Both the position numbers and the translations under genes were made by a program. Positions 44,701 to 53,889 of a stretch of 64,000 bases of DNA are shown piece after piece. Below the pieces are notes generated by a model, which worked only from the letters and a program-made list of their open reading frames with translations, made no database searches and was not told where the DNA came from. Source of the DNA: Clostridium pasteurianum BC1 (GTDB taxonomy: Bacteria; Bacillota; Clostridia; Clostridiales; Clostridiaceae); contig NC_021182.1 of the NCBI RefSeq assembly GCF_000389635.1, positions 2,914,001 through 2,978,000 of the forward strand, in the 5' to 3' direction. Within the stretch, counting starts at the first letter, position 1. The number at the start of each line of letters is the position of its first letter.

Positions 44701-45310
44701 GGAAAGCTTTAACAGCATCCATATTGCACATTTCTTTAAGATCTTTATAATCCCATTTTTCAATTTTTTGAATTTCATGTGATGTACGGAATCCATCAAA
44801 GAAATTGATGAAAGGAACTTTTCCTTCAAGTGCAGCAAGATGTGCAACAGGACTTAAGTCCATAACTTCTTGTGGATTTGTCTCAGCAAGCATTGCAAAA
44901 CCCACCTGACGACAAGCATATACGTCACTATGATCACCAAAAATGTTAAGTGCATGTGATGAAACTGTACGTGCAGATACATGGAATACACTTGGAAGCA
45001 TTTCACCAGCAATCTTGTACATATTTGGAATCATTAAAAGAAGACCTTGTGAAGCTGTAAATGTAGTAGTAAGTGCACCTGCAGCAAGTGAACCGTGAAC
45101 AGTTCCTGCAGCACCTGCCTCAGACTGTAGTTCTACAACTTTAACCTGATTACCGAAAATGTTCTCTTGACCTGCAGCAGACCACATATCAACACTATCA
45201 GCCATTGGGCTTGATGGTGTAATTGGGTAGATACCAGCTACTTCAGTATAAGCATAGGCTACATGTGCAGCAGCTGTATTACCATCCATTGATTGTTTAG
45301 CTCTTGACAT
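41765..45310 (-). CDS. nifJ: Pyruvate:ferredoxin (flavodoxin) oxidoreductase 2
   Basis: Second full PFOR, 1181 residues, same domains as its neighbour: AHVAYAYTEVAGIYPITPSSPMAD, [4Fe-4S] motifs CIQCNNCAFVCSH and CMGCGECITVCP, TPP domain SCAGCAETSYARIL and LGGDGWAYDIGFGG. Differences from copy 1 include an Ala/Lys-rich insertion near residues 950-1000. Arginine is mainly CGT (for example in SART, CRQVG, GFRTS, TRYTRLKRAFPERA) where copy 1 uses AGA, and Gly/Ala codons are also richer in GC, suggesting transfer from another Firmicute or different translational tuning. AAGGAGGAAA before ATG. The promoter resembles that of the flavodoxin gene upstream. Confidence 0.96.
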   Translation of the reverse strand: MSRAKQSMDGNTAAAHVAYAYTEVAGIYPITPSSPMADSVDMWSAAGQENIFGNQVKVVELQSEAGAAGTVHGSLAAGALTTTFTASQGLLLMIPNMYKIAGEMLPSVFHVSARTVSSHALNIFGDHSDVYACRQVGFAMLAETNPQEVMDLSPVAHLAALEGKVPFINFFDGFRTSHEIQKIEKWDYKDLKEMCNMDAVKAFREHALNPEKPAMRGSHENGDVFFQHREASNTAYNNLPAVVEKYMAKVNEKLGTNYDLFNYYGAPDADRVIIAMGSICDVAEEVIDYLTAKGEKVGLVKVRLYRPWVSNSLLKVLPKTAKKVAVLDRTKEPGALGDPLYLDVATTLREAGLNDVTLSNGRYGLGSKDTPPSSVFAVYTELLKDSPKARFTLGIVDDVTNLSLPEVKPAPITSAVGTVECKFWGLGGDGTVGANKNSTKILGDHTDKFIQAYFQYDSKKTGGITISHLRFGDKAIRSPYYINQADFVACHNPSYVVKGFKMVQDVKPGGIFMINCQWSDEELDSKLNSAAKKYIAENNIQLYTINAIDKAIEIGMGKRTNTILQSAFFKLANVMPIDDAVGFMKAAAKKSYGKKGDAIVEMNYKAIDAGVDAVHKVEVPASWSNPEADAPAPELTGRPETVKMVNDLMNPIGLMDGDSLPVSAFAENPDGQYELGASAYEKRGTAVLVPEWNPEKCIQCNNCAFVCSHATIRPFMLSEDEVKAAPDNIKLANTKPKAGDYKFTMSVTPLDCMGCGECITVCPTKAITMVPQETQLHEQPVFDYLVANVGKKPGIPADTTVKGSQFNQPLLEFSGSCAGCAETSYARILTQLFGEQMYISNATGCSSIWGGPAATCPYTVNKDSNKGPAWANSLFEDNAEHGFGMYLGQKTLRDQVIAKIEKIAADDKASAEFKAAAAKFIETKESTKENTAAVTTLVAELEKTAAAGCDLSKEVLEKKAYLAKKSVWILGGDGWAYDIGFGGLDHVLASGENVNVMVFDTEMYSNTGGQASKASNIGEVCQFAAAGKDVGKKSLAEIAMSYGYIYVAQIALGANPAQTLKTIAEAEAYNGPSLIIGYAPCELHGVKGGMNHCQDEMKAAVKSGYWNLFSFNPELKAEGKNPFTLTSKPGDGTYQEFLNNETRYTRLKRAFPERAEKLFSENEKAAMERYEHLLKLVELYK

Positions 45311-45475
45311 ATTAAATTTCCTCCTTATTATTACGCCCTATTAATCGGCATAATTTCATCATTACTATTAGACTTTGCAAAGGCATGACCATGTTATTTA
45401 TCATTTCTGTCAAAGTATATGTGAAAAAGCAATGATACAAACAATTTTATATTAATAATTATATTAATAAAATAT

Positions 45476-45526
45476 TTGATGATTATTTAACGATTTAATT
45501 ATAATACTCTAAATTAGGTTTTACAA
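45476..45526 (-). promoter_or_regulatory. PFOR 2 promoter with degenerate Rex-like site
   Basis: Minus strand TTGTAA (45521-45526), 17-base spacer, TATAAT (45498-45503). Just downstream, 45476-45493 reads TTGATGATTATTTAACGA on the plus strand, 3 mismatches from the Rex consensus TTGTTAA-N4-TTAACAA. The whole block is closely similar to the flavodoxin promoter at 46291-46341. Confidence 0.55.
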
Positions 45527-45568
45527 GACGAATTTTAGATTTTTATCATACTTTTTGTATTTTATTTT

Positions 45569-45646
45569 GCTGTAGTATAACACATAAAAAAAAGTAATAC
45601 AGATTTTTTTATGCTGTAATATAACAGAAAATATAAGTGATACAGA
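45569..45646. repeat. Imperfect tandem repeat upstream of the PFOR 2 promoter
   Basis: Two copies of about 35 bases, period 44: GCTGTAGTATAACACA...AGTAATACAGA (45569-45603) and GCTGTAATATAACAGA...AGTGATACAGA (45613-45646). Each contains a TGTA/TACA dyad that could be an operator. Confidence 0.55.
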
Positions 45647-45651
45647 AAAAA

Positions 45652-45712
45652 TAAATGATGAATGATGAAAAATTGATTATGATCTTCCTCAATTATTCAT
45701 TCTTCATCATTT
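45652..45712. repeat. Palindromic repeat between flavodoxin and PFOR 2
   Basis: AAATGATGAATGATGAA pairs with TTCATTCTTCATCATTT at the block's ends, with a further AATTGA/TCAATT pair inside. Related in style to the period-7 repeats of the flagellar operon. Confidence 0.6.
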
Positions 45713-45822
45713 ACACAAAATTTGTTGAATTAGGTTATATTTTGTTAAATAGAGTTTAGCTTCTGATAGCTTTAAAATATACTGATTTACTCTTTATTTC
45801 TCATAACCTTAATTTAAGCTAA

Positions 45823-46248
45823 TTATAGAGCTAATAACTTACCAAGTTCTTCTGCTTTTGTTATTTCTTCAGCTGTAGGAGCCTCTTTAACTGCAAGACT
45901 TCCCTTTACGTCGAATTTTTCGTCTACCATTCTTGTTATCCAGTCTTCCATGAATTTTCCATTATCCCAACCATATGAGCCAAATAATACAACTGGCATG
46001 TTGTTTGGAGCGAGTATTCTTATTTCTTTTATAAATGGTTCCATTTCTTCTTGTTCAATTCTATTATTATCCATTGATGGACTTCCAAGTGCAACAGCAT
46101 CGTAGTTAGTAATCTCTGTTGGTTTAACATCTCCAACTAACTTTAAATCTACTTCTGCACCAGCTTTTTTAGCGCCTTCTGCAATATGGTTTGCCAACAC
46201 CTCAACATTTCCCATATTACTCCAATATATTACAGCAATTTTTTTCAT
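45823..46248 (-). CDS. Flavodoxin
   Basis: Short-chain FMN electron carrier that can replace ferredoxin as PFOR acceptor. 141 residues: FMN phosphate loop VIYWSNMGNVEVLANHI, isoalloxazine loops ALGSPSMDNN and FGSYGWDNGKFMEDW. The ATG at 46248 (MKKIAVIYW) is preferred; the longer frame starts at a GTG inside the upstream site GGGAAGTGG. Lies just upstream of PFOR 2 with a similar promoter, which fits a redox-partner role. Confidence 0.92.
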   Translation of the reverse strand: MKKIAVIYWSNMGNVEVLANHIAEGAKKAGAEVDLKLVGDVKPTEITNYDAVALGSPSMDNNRIEQEEMEPFIKEIRILAPNNMPVVLFGSYGWDNGKFMEDWITRMVDEKFDVKGSLAVKEAPTAEEITKAEELGKLLAL

Positions 46249-46290
46249 TTCGACCACTTCCCTCTATAAATTGATATTTTACTAATTATA

Positions 46291-46341
46291 TTGATAATTA
46301 TTTAACAATTTTATTATAATACTACATTTTACCTTTTACAA
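46291..46341 (-). promoter_or_regulatory. Flavodoxin promoter with Rex-like operator
   Basis: Minus strand TTGTAA (46336-46341), 17-base spacer, TATAAT (46313-46318). The plus strand at 46291-46308 reads TTGATAATTATTTAACAA, one mismatch from the Rex operator TTGTTAA-N4-TTAACAA, placed over the transcription start. Confidence 0.65.
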
Positions 46342-46366
46342 GAATTAAATTTATATTAATCTCAAT

Positions 46367-47902
46367 TTATCTGAATTTCTTTATAGTGTCCTTTATTTTA
46401 CCTACAAGAAGTTCTTTGTTCATTTCATCAATATTATCTATAGAATCCAAAAGTTTTATTAACTGATTTTTTAGATTAGAGTTACTATTAATTTTTTTTA
46501 ACCTCATTCTTTCATTTATATGAACGATATCTCCAGATCTCACTATTCTTGTATTATATCCTTTTTCCCTTGTAAAATTCAAAAAACTTTCCTCTGCTTC
46601 TTTTTCCCCATGTACTAGAAATATTTCTTCTGGTTTTTTACTGAAACTATCTAGCCATTGAATCAAACCATCTCTATCAGCATGCCCTGATAGTGCTTCA
46701 ATATTATATATTGAAGCATTTACTGCAAATTCTTCTCCAAAAATTTTTACTTTTTTTGCTCCATTTACAATATTGTACCCCAGTGTTCCCTGAGCTTGAT
46801 ATCCTACAAAAACTATGGAACACTCTTTCCTCCACAAATTATGCTTTAGATGATGTTTAATCCTTCCCGCCTCGCACATACCACTAGCAGAAATAATCAC
46901 TGCACCAGATTGAATCTTATTTATTTTCGCTGAATCTTCCTGACTATTAGTGAAAATTAACCCATCAAACTTAAGCGGATTACTTCCATCATCAAATTCA
47001 CTTTTAGTTTCCTCATCAAAGCAGCTGCTGTATTTCTCAAATATCTTTGTGGATTCTGCCGCAAGGGGGCTATCTACAAACACCATCAAATTGCCTAGTT
47101 CTCCATTTTTTCTAAGTTTACTGAGTTCATATAAAATTTCCTGTACTCTTCCCACAGCAAAGGAAGGAATAACAACATTGCCACCCCGATTGAAGGTTTC
47201 TTTTATTATATTTGTTAACCTATGCAATTGGCTATTTAAATTGTCGTGCAACCGATTACCGTAAGTGGTTTCCATTATGAGATAATCTGCATAATCCAGT
47301 ATTGTAGGATCTCTCATAATTGGAATGTTTACATTGCCTACATCTCCTGTATACACTATTTTCACCTCATCTTTTTCCTCCTCTTTTATAAATATTTCTA
47401 CAAAAGCAGATCCTAAAAGATGACCTGAATCTCTAAATCTGATTTTAAATCCATCAAAGATCTCCATGGTGGTATTGTAGGGTATACCTGTAAATAGATA
47501 TATGGATAATCTGGCAATAGCCGCCGTATAAAGTGGTTCTATTAAATCCAATCCCTGTCTTCTTCTTCTTTTGTTCTTCCATTCTACTTCCATTTCCTGA
47601 ATGTAACCACTATCTGCAAGCATAGCTTCGCAGAGGTCTTTTGTAGCATTCGTACAAAAAATCTGCCCTTTAAAACCTTTTTTATAGAGTAGAGGTATTC
47701 TTCCACTGTGATCTATATGGGCATGTGATAATATTACGTAATCTATTTCTTTTGGGTCAAAATTAAACCCATCATTTCCCCTTTCTTTTTCATCCTTACC
47801 TTGATATAGCCCACAATCTAATAATATTGTTTTATTACTTACTCTTAAAATATGACAGGAACCTGTAACACATTCAGCAGCACCATAAAATTCTAATTTC
47901 AT
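46367..47902 (-). CDS. MBL-fold/beta-CASP RNA-processing nuclease
   Basis: 511 residues. Metallo-beta-lactamase domain with AECVTGSCHIL and the zinc motif SHAHIDHSGRIP, GDVGN, then the beta-CASP domain (VVIPSFAVGRVQEILYEL; VFVDSPLAAESTKIF; ISASGMCEAGRI) and the C-terminal RMMBL part (EALSGHADRDGLIQWL; FLVHGEKEAEESF). This is the CPSF73-like/YsH1 type of mRNA 3'-end nuclease homologue seen in many bacteria. AAGGGGATG before ATG. Target RNAs unknown. Confidence 0.88.
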   Translation of the reverse strand: MKLEFYGAAECVTGSCHILRVSNKTILLDCGLYQGKDEKERGNDGFNFDPKEIDYVILSHAHIDHSGRIPLLYKKGFKGQIFCTNATKDLCEAMLADSGYIQEMEVEWKNKRRRRQGLDLIEPLYTAAIARLSIYLFTGIPYNTTMEIFDGFKIRFRDSGHLLGSAFVEIFIKEEEKDEVKIVYTGDVGNVNIPIMRDPTILDYADYLIMETTYGNRLHDNLNSQLHRLTNIIKETFNRGGNVVIPSFAVGRVQEILYELSKLRKNGELGNLMVFVDSPLAAESTKIFEKYSSCFDEETKSEFDDGSNPLKFDGLIFTNSQEDSAKINKIQSGAVIISASGMCEAGRIKHHLKHNLWRKECSIVFVGYQAQGTLGYNIVNGAKKVKIFGEEFAVNASIYNIEALSGHADRDGLIQWLDSFSKKPEEIFLVHGEKEAEESFLNFTREKGYNTRIVRSGDIVHINERMRLKKINSNSNLKNQLIKLLDSIDNIDEMNKELLVGKIKDTIKKFR

Positions 47903-48019
47903 ATTTCACATCCCCTTTCTATAATTTTATTATACAGTGTATCTTTCATTTTTCGCAATAATTTTAATATTTCAAATTAAAATGTTTACTTTTACATGTT
48001 AAATAAAATATTATAAAAA

Positions 48020-48061
48020 AATAATAAAAGACTATGAAAGTATATTTACACTTCATAATCT
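48020..48061 (-). terminator. Terminator after murG
   Basis: Minus strand GATTATGAA...TTCATAGTC stem followed by TTTTATTATTTTTTT. Confidence 0.75.
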
Positions 48062-48167
48062 TTGATATTGTCAATTAATATAAACCATCGTTATTTACAG
48101 TAATTATCAATACATAAGCTACTAATAAATTTTTTTTGGATTTATTATAAATATAGTTATTTATAAG

Positions 48168-49247
48168 CTAAGCTTTTTTAGAATATTTATCTATTATATT
48201 TATAATATTATTAACTCCGTTTTTTACAGGACTTTCATTCATAGCTTTTATATATTTATCTTGTTCTCTACTGAGCTCATTTAATTTCTTTATAAGCAGT
48301 TCACTATTCAGGCTTTCCTCTTCTATAACCATACTATACCCATGATTTTCAAAGGAGGCTGCATTTAAAATCTGATCACCTCTACTGGACTTCTTTGAAA
48401 GAGGAATTAAAATATTGGGCTTTCTAAGGGCTAGAAGTTCAAAAATCACATTGGCACCTGCTCTTGAAATCACTAGATCTGCTGCATTCATTAGATCCGG
48501 CAGTTCATCCTTTACATATTCAAACTGCTTATACCCTTTTTTGTCTTTTAGTCCATCTTCTAAATTTCCCTTACCACAAATATGAATTACATTGTACTTT
48601 GATAAAATACTATCAATATTTTTTCTAATAGTATCATTTATTACTTTGGAGCCAAGGCTTCCACCTATAACAAAAACAACAGGTTTATTTAAATCAGAAA
48701 ATTTACATAATCTTAGTCCATTCATTCTGCTGCCTTCAAGCAGCTCTTTTCTTATAGGCGTTCCTGTAAGTACCCCTTTATTTCCCTTTATATTTTCTAT
48801 GGACTCCGGAAATGTAACACAAACTTTAGTACAATAAGGTGCCGCCAATCTATTTGCAAGCCCAGGGGTAATATCAGATTCATGTGCTATTACAGGAATT
48901 TTACATAGATGTGCTGCTATTACTACTGGAACTGTTACAAATCCACCTTTTGAAAATACTATATCTGGCTTTTCTCTTTTCATAATACCTATTGATTGAA
49001 TTATACCTCTTAGAACCTTAAAGGGGTCAGAAAAATTTTTTATATCAAAGTATCTTCTGAGCTTTCCACTGGATATAATATGATATTTAATATTTTCTCC
49101 TTGTATTATATTTTTTTCTATACCATTTTTAGTACCTATATATTCTACTTCATAGCCTAAAGCTGTGAGCTTCGGCATTAATGCCAGATTAGGCGTAACA
49201 TGTCCTGCCGAACCTCCACCTGTCATAATTATTTTATGCTTCTTCAA
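48168..49247 (-). CDS. murG: UDP-GlcNAc:undecaprenyl-PP-MurNAc-pentapeptide GlcNAc transferase MurG
   Basis: Makes lipid II from lipid I on the inner membrane face. G-loop [15 protein letters not shown] near residue 10, [29 protein letters not shown], second loop [13 protein letters not shown], and donor site [24 protein letters not shown]. About 359 residues. The TTG at 49247 ([12 protein letters not shown]) lies 6-7 bases after GGGGGTG and fits the family's N-terminus; the ATG upstream adds six residues and has no site. Confidence 0.95.
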   Translation of the reverse strand: MKKHKIIMTGGGSAGHVTPNLALMPKLTALGYEVEYIGTKNGIEKNIIQGENIKYHIISSGKLRRYFDIKNFSDPFKVLRGIIQSIGIMKREKPDIVFSKGGFVTVPVVIAAHLCKIPVIAHESDITPGLANRLAAPYCTKVCVTFPESIENIKGNKGVLTGTPIRKELLEGSRMNGLRLCKFSDLNKPVVFVIGGSLGSKVINDTIRKNIDSILSKYNVIHICGKGNLEDGLKDKKGYKQFEYVKDELPDLMNAADLVISRAGANVIFELLALRKPNILIPLSKKSSRGDQILNAASFENHGYSMVIEEESLNSELLIKKLNELSREQDKYIKAMNESPVKNGVNNIINIIDKYSKKA

Positions 49248-49397
49248 AAAAAGCACCCCCAACAAAATTTTTATTAATTACACTTGCTTTTATAGATAGC
49301 TAAAGCTGTTCATTCTTTAATATAAAACAAAACTATAAACTCCTGAATAATCCTTCTAAACTTAACAGGAGTACAAATTTACTGAAAATAATATTTA

Positions 49398-51173
49398 TTA
49401 ATATTTTGAGGTTCTAAAATCTACAACTCTCATTTGTAAATATTTTCTATCCCTAAATACATTTATAAAGGGTATATAAACTAAATCCAATTTTATACTA
49501 GTGTTATCCACTAGGGCCTGATCTAAGGAAATATTATAGAAATCCTTAAGCATTTGCTGAAATTCCTCTACCTTTCCAAAACATATGCCGGTTATTACTT
49601 TTTTATGATTTTTCGAGCATACTTGAAATTTTAATGTATTTTTAATTTCCCTTCCTAAAAGCTGTATATTGTTCACAAGTACATTCTTTTCCCCTAATAG
49701 AGGAGATGCATTTCCTTTACCAAAGGGCTCTAATCTATTTATTTCATTAACCAATTTTTCATCTATTTCTTCCAACGGAACCTGCTTTTCTAATCTCAGT
49801 TTAGGTATTATATCTTCTTCTGTCAAATTGCAGTTTTCATTAAGTTTTTTCCTAAGTAAAGGAATATTTTCTTCTCTTATTGATAACCCTGCTGCCATGG
49901 GATGTCCCCCAAATTTGTGAAATAGATCTTTACATCTTATTAACTCTTCAAATAAGTTATATTCCTCAATAGATCTGCCTGAACCCTTGGGCATTTCTGT
50001 TCCATTAGTAATAACTATAGTTGGTAAATTAAATTTTTCCCTGATCTTCCCCGCTACGATTCCAGCTATACTCTCGTGAACATTTTCATTATATACCACT
50101 AAGACTCTATCATATTTCATATCTGAATTTTCTATATTATTTATTATTTCATCTACACACTTCACCGTCATTTCTTGTCTCTTTTTATTTAGTGCCACCA
50201 GTTCCCTTGAAAGTGAAATTGCTTCGTTTTTATCCTCCGTTAATAACAGGTTAACAGATAACTCCGCAGTTTCTAGCCTTCCAGTAGCATTTATACAAGG
50301 CCCTATTAGAAATCCAACGGTATGAGAAGTAATTTTCTTATTTTTCATTTCTAAAGTTTCAAGAAGAGTATTTATGCCCCGATTTTTACTATTACTTAAA
50401 GTGTTTAATCCAAGCTTTGCAATAATTCTATTTTCATCCACTAAATCAACTACATCACATATAGTTCCAATACAAGCAATCTCAATATAGTCATAAGCTT
50501 CCCTCTCATCTATTCCCATCTTGGAAAATAGAGCCTGAGCAAATTTAAAGGCTATGCCGGCACCACATAATAATTTAAAAGGATAGGTACAATCCTGCTG
50601 TTTTGGATTTATTATTGCATCTGCTTTTGGAATAATATACTTTTTATTTTTTTTCTCATCTTCAGTAAAGGGTAATTCATGGTGATCTGTTACTACCACC
50701 TTAAGACCTAATTCTTTTGCAAATTTGATTTCTTCAAGGGCAGAAATTCCATTATCACAAGTTAAAACTGTATGAAATCCCTGTTCTTTAAGTATTTCTA
50801 ATCTTTCCTTGCTAAGTCCATATCCTTCTGTTTCCCTGTCAGGTATATGATAACCCACTTCAGCTCCACACTTTTTTAATGCCTTATACATTATAACGGT
50901 GCTTGTTACTCCATCAGCATCGTAATCTCCATAAATAACTATTTTTTCTCTATGTAAAATACTATTCTTTATTATATCTGTTCCCTTATCCATATCCTTC
51001 ATAAGAATAGGACTATATAAGTCCTTTTCCTCAGCATTTAAAAATCTATTTATATCAACTATATTTTTTATCCCTCTATTTGCCAATATTTTGGCTGTAG
51101 TAGTAGTTATATTTGCTCTTCTTGCTATATAGTTAATGTCTGCATTGGTTCTTTTAAGCATCCATCTTGTCAT
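49398..51173 (-). CDS. recJ: Single-strand DNA exonuclease RecJ
   Basis: 5'-3' exonuclease in recombination and repair. DHH-family motifs IYGDYDADGVTSTVIM, VLTCDNGISA, VVVTDHHELPF, CGAGIAFKFAQAL; DHHA1 motif FGGHPMAAGLSI; C-terminal OB-like domain (LLGREIKNTLKFQVCS). 591 residues, in the typical range. GAGGTGATAG before ATG. Confidence 0.94.
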   Translation of the reverse strand: MTRWMLKRTNADINYIARRANITTTTAKILANRGIKNIVDINRFLNAEEKDLYSPILMKDMDKGTDIIKNSILHREKIVIYGDYDADGVTSTVIMYKALKKCGAEVGYHIPDRETEGYGLSKERLEILKEQGFHTVLTCDNGISALEEIKFAKELGLKVVVTDHHELPFTEDEKKNKKYIIPKADAIINPKQQDCTYPFKLLCGAGIAFKFAQALFSKMGIDEREAYDYIEIACIGTICDVVDLVDENRIIAKLGLNTLSNSKNRGINTLLETLEMKNKKITSHTVGFLIGPCINATGRLETAELSVNLLLTEDKNEAISLSRELVALNKKRQEMTVKCVDEIINNIENSDMKYDRVLVVYNENVHESIAGIVAGKIREKFNLPTIVITNGTEMPKGSGRSIEEYNLFEELIRCKDLFHKFGGHPMAAGLSIREENIPLLRKKLNENCNLTEEDIIPKLRLEKQVPLEEIDEKLVNEINRLEPFGKGNASPLLGEKNVLVNNIQLLGREIKNTLKFQVCSKNHKKVITGICFGKVEEFQQMLKDFYNISLDQALVDNTSIKLDLVYIPFINVFRDRKYLQMRVVDFRTSKY

Positions 51174-51329
51174 TAAGCTATCACCTCATTATTACACTTT
51201 CAAAGTATACCACATAGCGATAATAACGTCACTTGAAAACTCAATATTTAAGAATATCATTTACAAAATCTATATCTATCCTTTTAAGCTATTAATATAT
51301 TGAAAATTAGCTATGGTTTTAATTGTCAA

Positions 51330-51371
51330 CACAGAAAAATAGATAATACATGACTATAAATGTATTATCTA
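51330..51371 (-). terminator. Terminator of hydE
   Basis: Minus strand AGATAATACAT-TTATAGTC-ATGTATTATCT, an 11-bp perfect stem, followed by ATTTTTCTGTG. Confidence 0.75.
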
Positions 51372-51394
51372 CAAAATTATCCACAATGCTTCAT

Positions 51395-52462
51395 TTAGCA
51401 GCTAGTTGTAGGATAAACTTCTTTTTCACGCTCTTTATTTCTAAATCCTTTATTCTTACCTATAGTTCTTCCTATAGTTGTAATCTTACCTGTAATACAG
51501 GATCTACAGTGAGCTGGTGTATCATTTATGCAAATCTTACCTGGATATAGTGCATATAGCTCCCTGTATTCCCCTTCTGTTATATTTGGCATTACCACAT
51601 TTGCTCCACTTTGAAGTGCAATTATTCTGCCATTTTTATTTAGTGTTTCCATTGCCGTAGTAGCCGGTATATTTATGTCTTTTAAAAGAAGCCTAGTTAG
51701 AGCCATAACCTTAAGACTCAAATAAAATTCTCCTCCCATTTCATCCTTTAAAGGTGTATCTGCATTGGGAATAAAAGGCCCAATACCAATCATATCGGCA
51801 CCAATTTCCTTAAAAAAAAGTATATCCTCTGCTAAAGAGCCAATATTCTGATTTGGTAGTCCCACAAGGCAACCACTACCAACTTCATAACCTAACTTTT
51901 TTAAATCTGATAAACATCTTTTTCTGTTTTCATGACTCATAAAGGGATCCATAGCCTCATATAATTTTTTATCCGTGGTTTCAATTCTTATGAGATACCT
52001 ATCTGCCCCAGCTTCCCTATATGCCTTGTATTCTTCATAAGTTTTTTCCCCTATGCTAATAGTTACTGCTGCATTCATCTTTTTAATATTGCTTATAATG
52101 TATTTCATTTTATCTACAGTATAGAATTCATCTTCTCCGGATTGAAGTACAAAGGTTCTATAACCATACTCAGTACCTTTTCTTGCCAATTCAATTATTT
52201 CATCTGGCATCAACCTATACCTTTTTACATTTTTATTTCCTGCTCTTAAACCACAATACATACAATTTCTCTTACATATATTTGAAAATTCTATGAGACC
52301 TCTTAAATGTACTTCATCACCCATATATTTTTTTCTTATTTTATCTGCTGAATCAAATAATTCCTGATTATATTGTGAATCTTTAAGAATTGCTATTATC
52401 TCAGCTTTTGTCAAATCATTTGTATATTCAGCTTTTTTTATCAAATCCAAAATATTATCCAT
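51395..52462 (-). CDS. hydE: [FeFe]-hydrogenase H-cluster radical SAM maturase HydE
   Basis: Radical SAM enzyme of hydrogenase cofactor assembly. CxxxCxxC cluster motif in SNICKRNCMYCGLRAGN, SAM-binding FVLQSGEDEFYTVDK, TISIGEKTYEEYKAY, RIETTDKKLYEAM, GSGCLVGLP, and the C-terminal second-cluster Cys pair region AHCRSCI. About 355 residues. The ATG at 52462 follows AGAGGAAAT; 39 extra upstream codons are unlike the family. No hydrogenase, hydF or hydG is in the window. Confidence 0.92.
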   Translation of the reverse strand: MDNILDLIKKAEYTNDLTKAEIIAILKDSQYNQELFDSADKIRKKYMGDEVHLRGLIEFSNICKRNCMYCGLRAGNKNVKRYRLMPDEIIELARKGTEYGYRTFVLQSGEDEFYTVDKMKYIISNIKKMNAAVTISIGEKTYEEYKAYREAGADRYLIRIETTDKKLYEAMDPFMSHENRKRCLSDLKKLGYEVGSGCLVGLPNQNIGSLAEDILFFKEIGADMIGIGPFIPNADTPLKDEMGGEFYLSLKVMALTRLLLKDINIPATTAMETLNKNGRIIALQSGANVVMPNITEGEYRELYALYPGKICINDTPAHCRSCITGKITTIGRTIGKNKGFRNKEREKEVYPTTSC

Positions 52463-52616
52463 ATTTCCTCTCCCACCCAATAAATGTAATTTATGAAATA
52501 TATAATACGTTACACCCTTTATTTGCAAATAAATACTATTTTTAGAATACATTACACCCCTGTGGTTATAAACAAACACCCTGGAGTTCAGTTAATTATA
52601 TGTTAAATAATAAAAC

Positions 52617-53834
52617 TTAGGAAGTCAATATTTGAATTGTGGGATCTTTTAATATTTTTTTTGCTGTACACATTATTTCCCTTTCTTCTATATTTTCATG
52701 TGAATAGTCAATTAAACTAAATAAATCAAAGTTGTCATACATAATTTTATTTACAGCTAAAACCTTAGAAAGTTCTATAGACTTTTCAAGTTGTAATTCC
52801 CTCTTTAATTTAATACTATTTAGCATAGGTTCTATATTGTTCTTAGAGAAAAGATAACTAAAATTATCTATATTTGATATATGCCTATTTATTATTTCAA
52901 TAGCTTTATCCACATTTGTTATAGAAGTTCCCATAGATATAGTAAAAAGTTTAATACCATTTTCATTTTTTATGCTGCTAAATACGTCATAAGCCAAGCC
53001 ATTTTTAGTTCTTATATCATCATATAGAATACCGCTGGTTCCACTTCCAAATTTATAGTTAAATGTATTAAGGGCTGCCATTTCGCCTTCTGTCAGTTTA
53101 TCTATAGTAAAACAATACTGTATTTTAGCCCCTTCAATTCCAGCTTTGTTTTTTATGAAAATCCCTTTAGAATTTTTTTCATAAATTATATCCTTACTAT
53201 GTGTCTTCTGTCCCTTCCACTGCGTCATATATTTTTCAACTACATTTAAAACCTCCTCATATCTCAGAGAAGAAACTACACTTATAACACAATTATCTGG
53301 ATTATAATATCTATTATAAAAATCTCTCACATCTTTTAAAGAAAAATTTTTTATACCATCTTCATTTCCGATTATGCAGGTTTTAATTCTTCTATTTCTA
53401 AAAGCATTATTCAATAGCTCATCTTCGCACAGCTGAAAATTATCATCTTTCCATTCCTTTAATTCTTCACAAATTACATCTATCTCTTCTTTAAAGCCTT
53501 CTTCTGGAAAAGCTGGTTCTTTAACTATTTCAGAATATAAATCAAAACCTTTAGAAAAATCCTCTGATAAAGTTGTGCCATAATAGATTGCATAAGGAAA
53601 ATTAGTCATAGCATTATTAAAACCAAATATTTCATCACATAGTCTATTTATTTTAAGTTCATCTCTTTTAGAGGTACCCTTAAAAAGCATATGTTCTACT
53701 ACATGAGCGATTCCCATTTCATTTTCCTCTTCCATTAATGCCCCTGCATTGAAACCTATGCAAAAAGAGGTTATCTTACCCTCTCTATGTTCATAAACCA
53801 GATTTATACCATTTTGGATCTTACAAATTTTCAT
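52617..53834 (-). CDS. M16 family zinc metallopeptidase
   Basis: 405 residues. Inverted zinc motif HVVEHMLFKGTSKR (HxxEH) near residue 45 with the downstream Glu in EEIDVICEELKEW. This is the single-module M16B type (mitochondrial-processing-peptidase-like, as YmxG). The second domain includes FGSGTSGILYDDIRTKNGLAYDVFSS, the family's arginine/tyrosine substrate loop. GGTGGTGAT before ATG. Substrates unknown. Confidence 0.9.
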   Translation of the reverse strand: MKICKIQNGINLVYEHREGKITSFCIGFNAGALMEEENEMGIAHVVEHMLFKGTSKRDELKINRLCDEIFGFNNAMTNFPYAIYYGTTLSEDFSKGFDLYSEIVKEPAFPEEGFKEEIDVICEELKEWKDDNFQLCEDELLNNAFRNRRIKTCIIGNEDGIKNFSLKDVRDFYNRYYNPDNCVISVVSSLRYEEVLNVVEKYMTQWKGQKTHSKDIIYEKNSKGIFIKNKAGIEGAKIQYCFTIDKLTEGEMAALNTFNYKFGSGTSGILYDDIRTKNGLAYDVFSSIKNENGIKLFTISMGTSITNVDKAIEIINRHISNIDNFSYLFSKNNIEPMLNSIKLKRELQLEKSIELSKVLAVNKIMYDNFDLFSLIDYSHENIEEREIMCTAKKILKDPTIQILTS

Positions 53835-53889
53835 AATATCACCACCATAAAATAATACTTATTTGAATCCCTTCCCACCCAGTTGCAAT

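Noticed and set aside
45311-45475. Possible riboswitch in the PFOR leaders (shared TAGGGCGT)
   Set aside because: Only an 8-base match between the two leaders; no known riboswitch core could be drawn.
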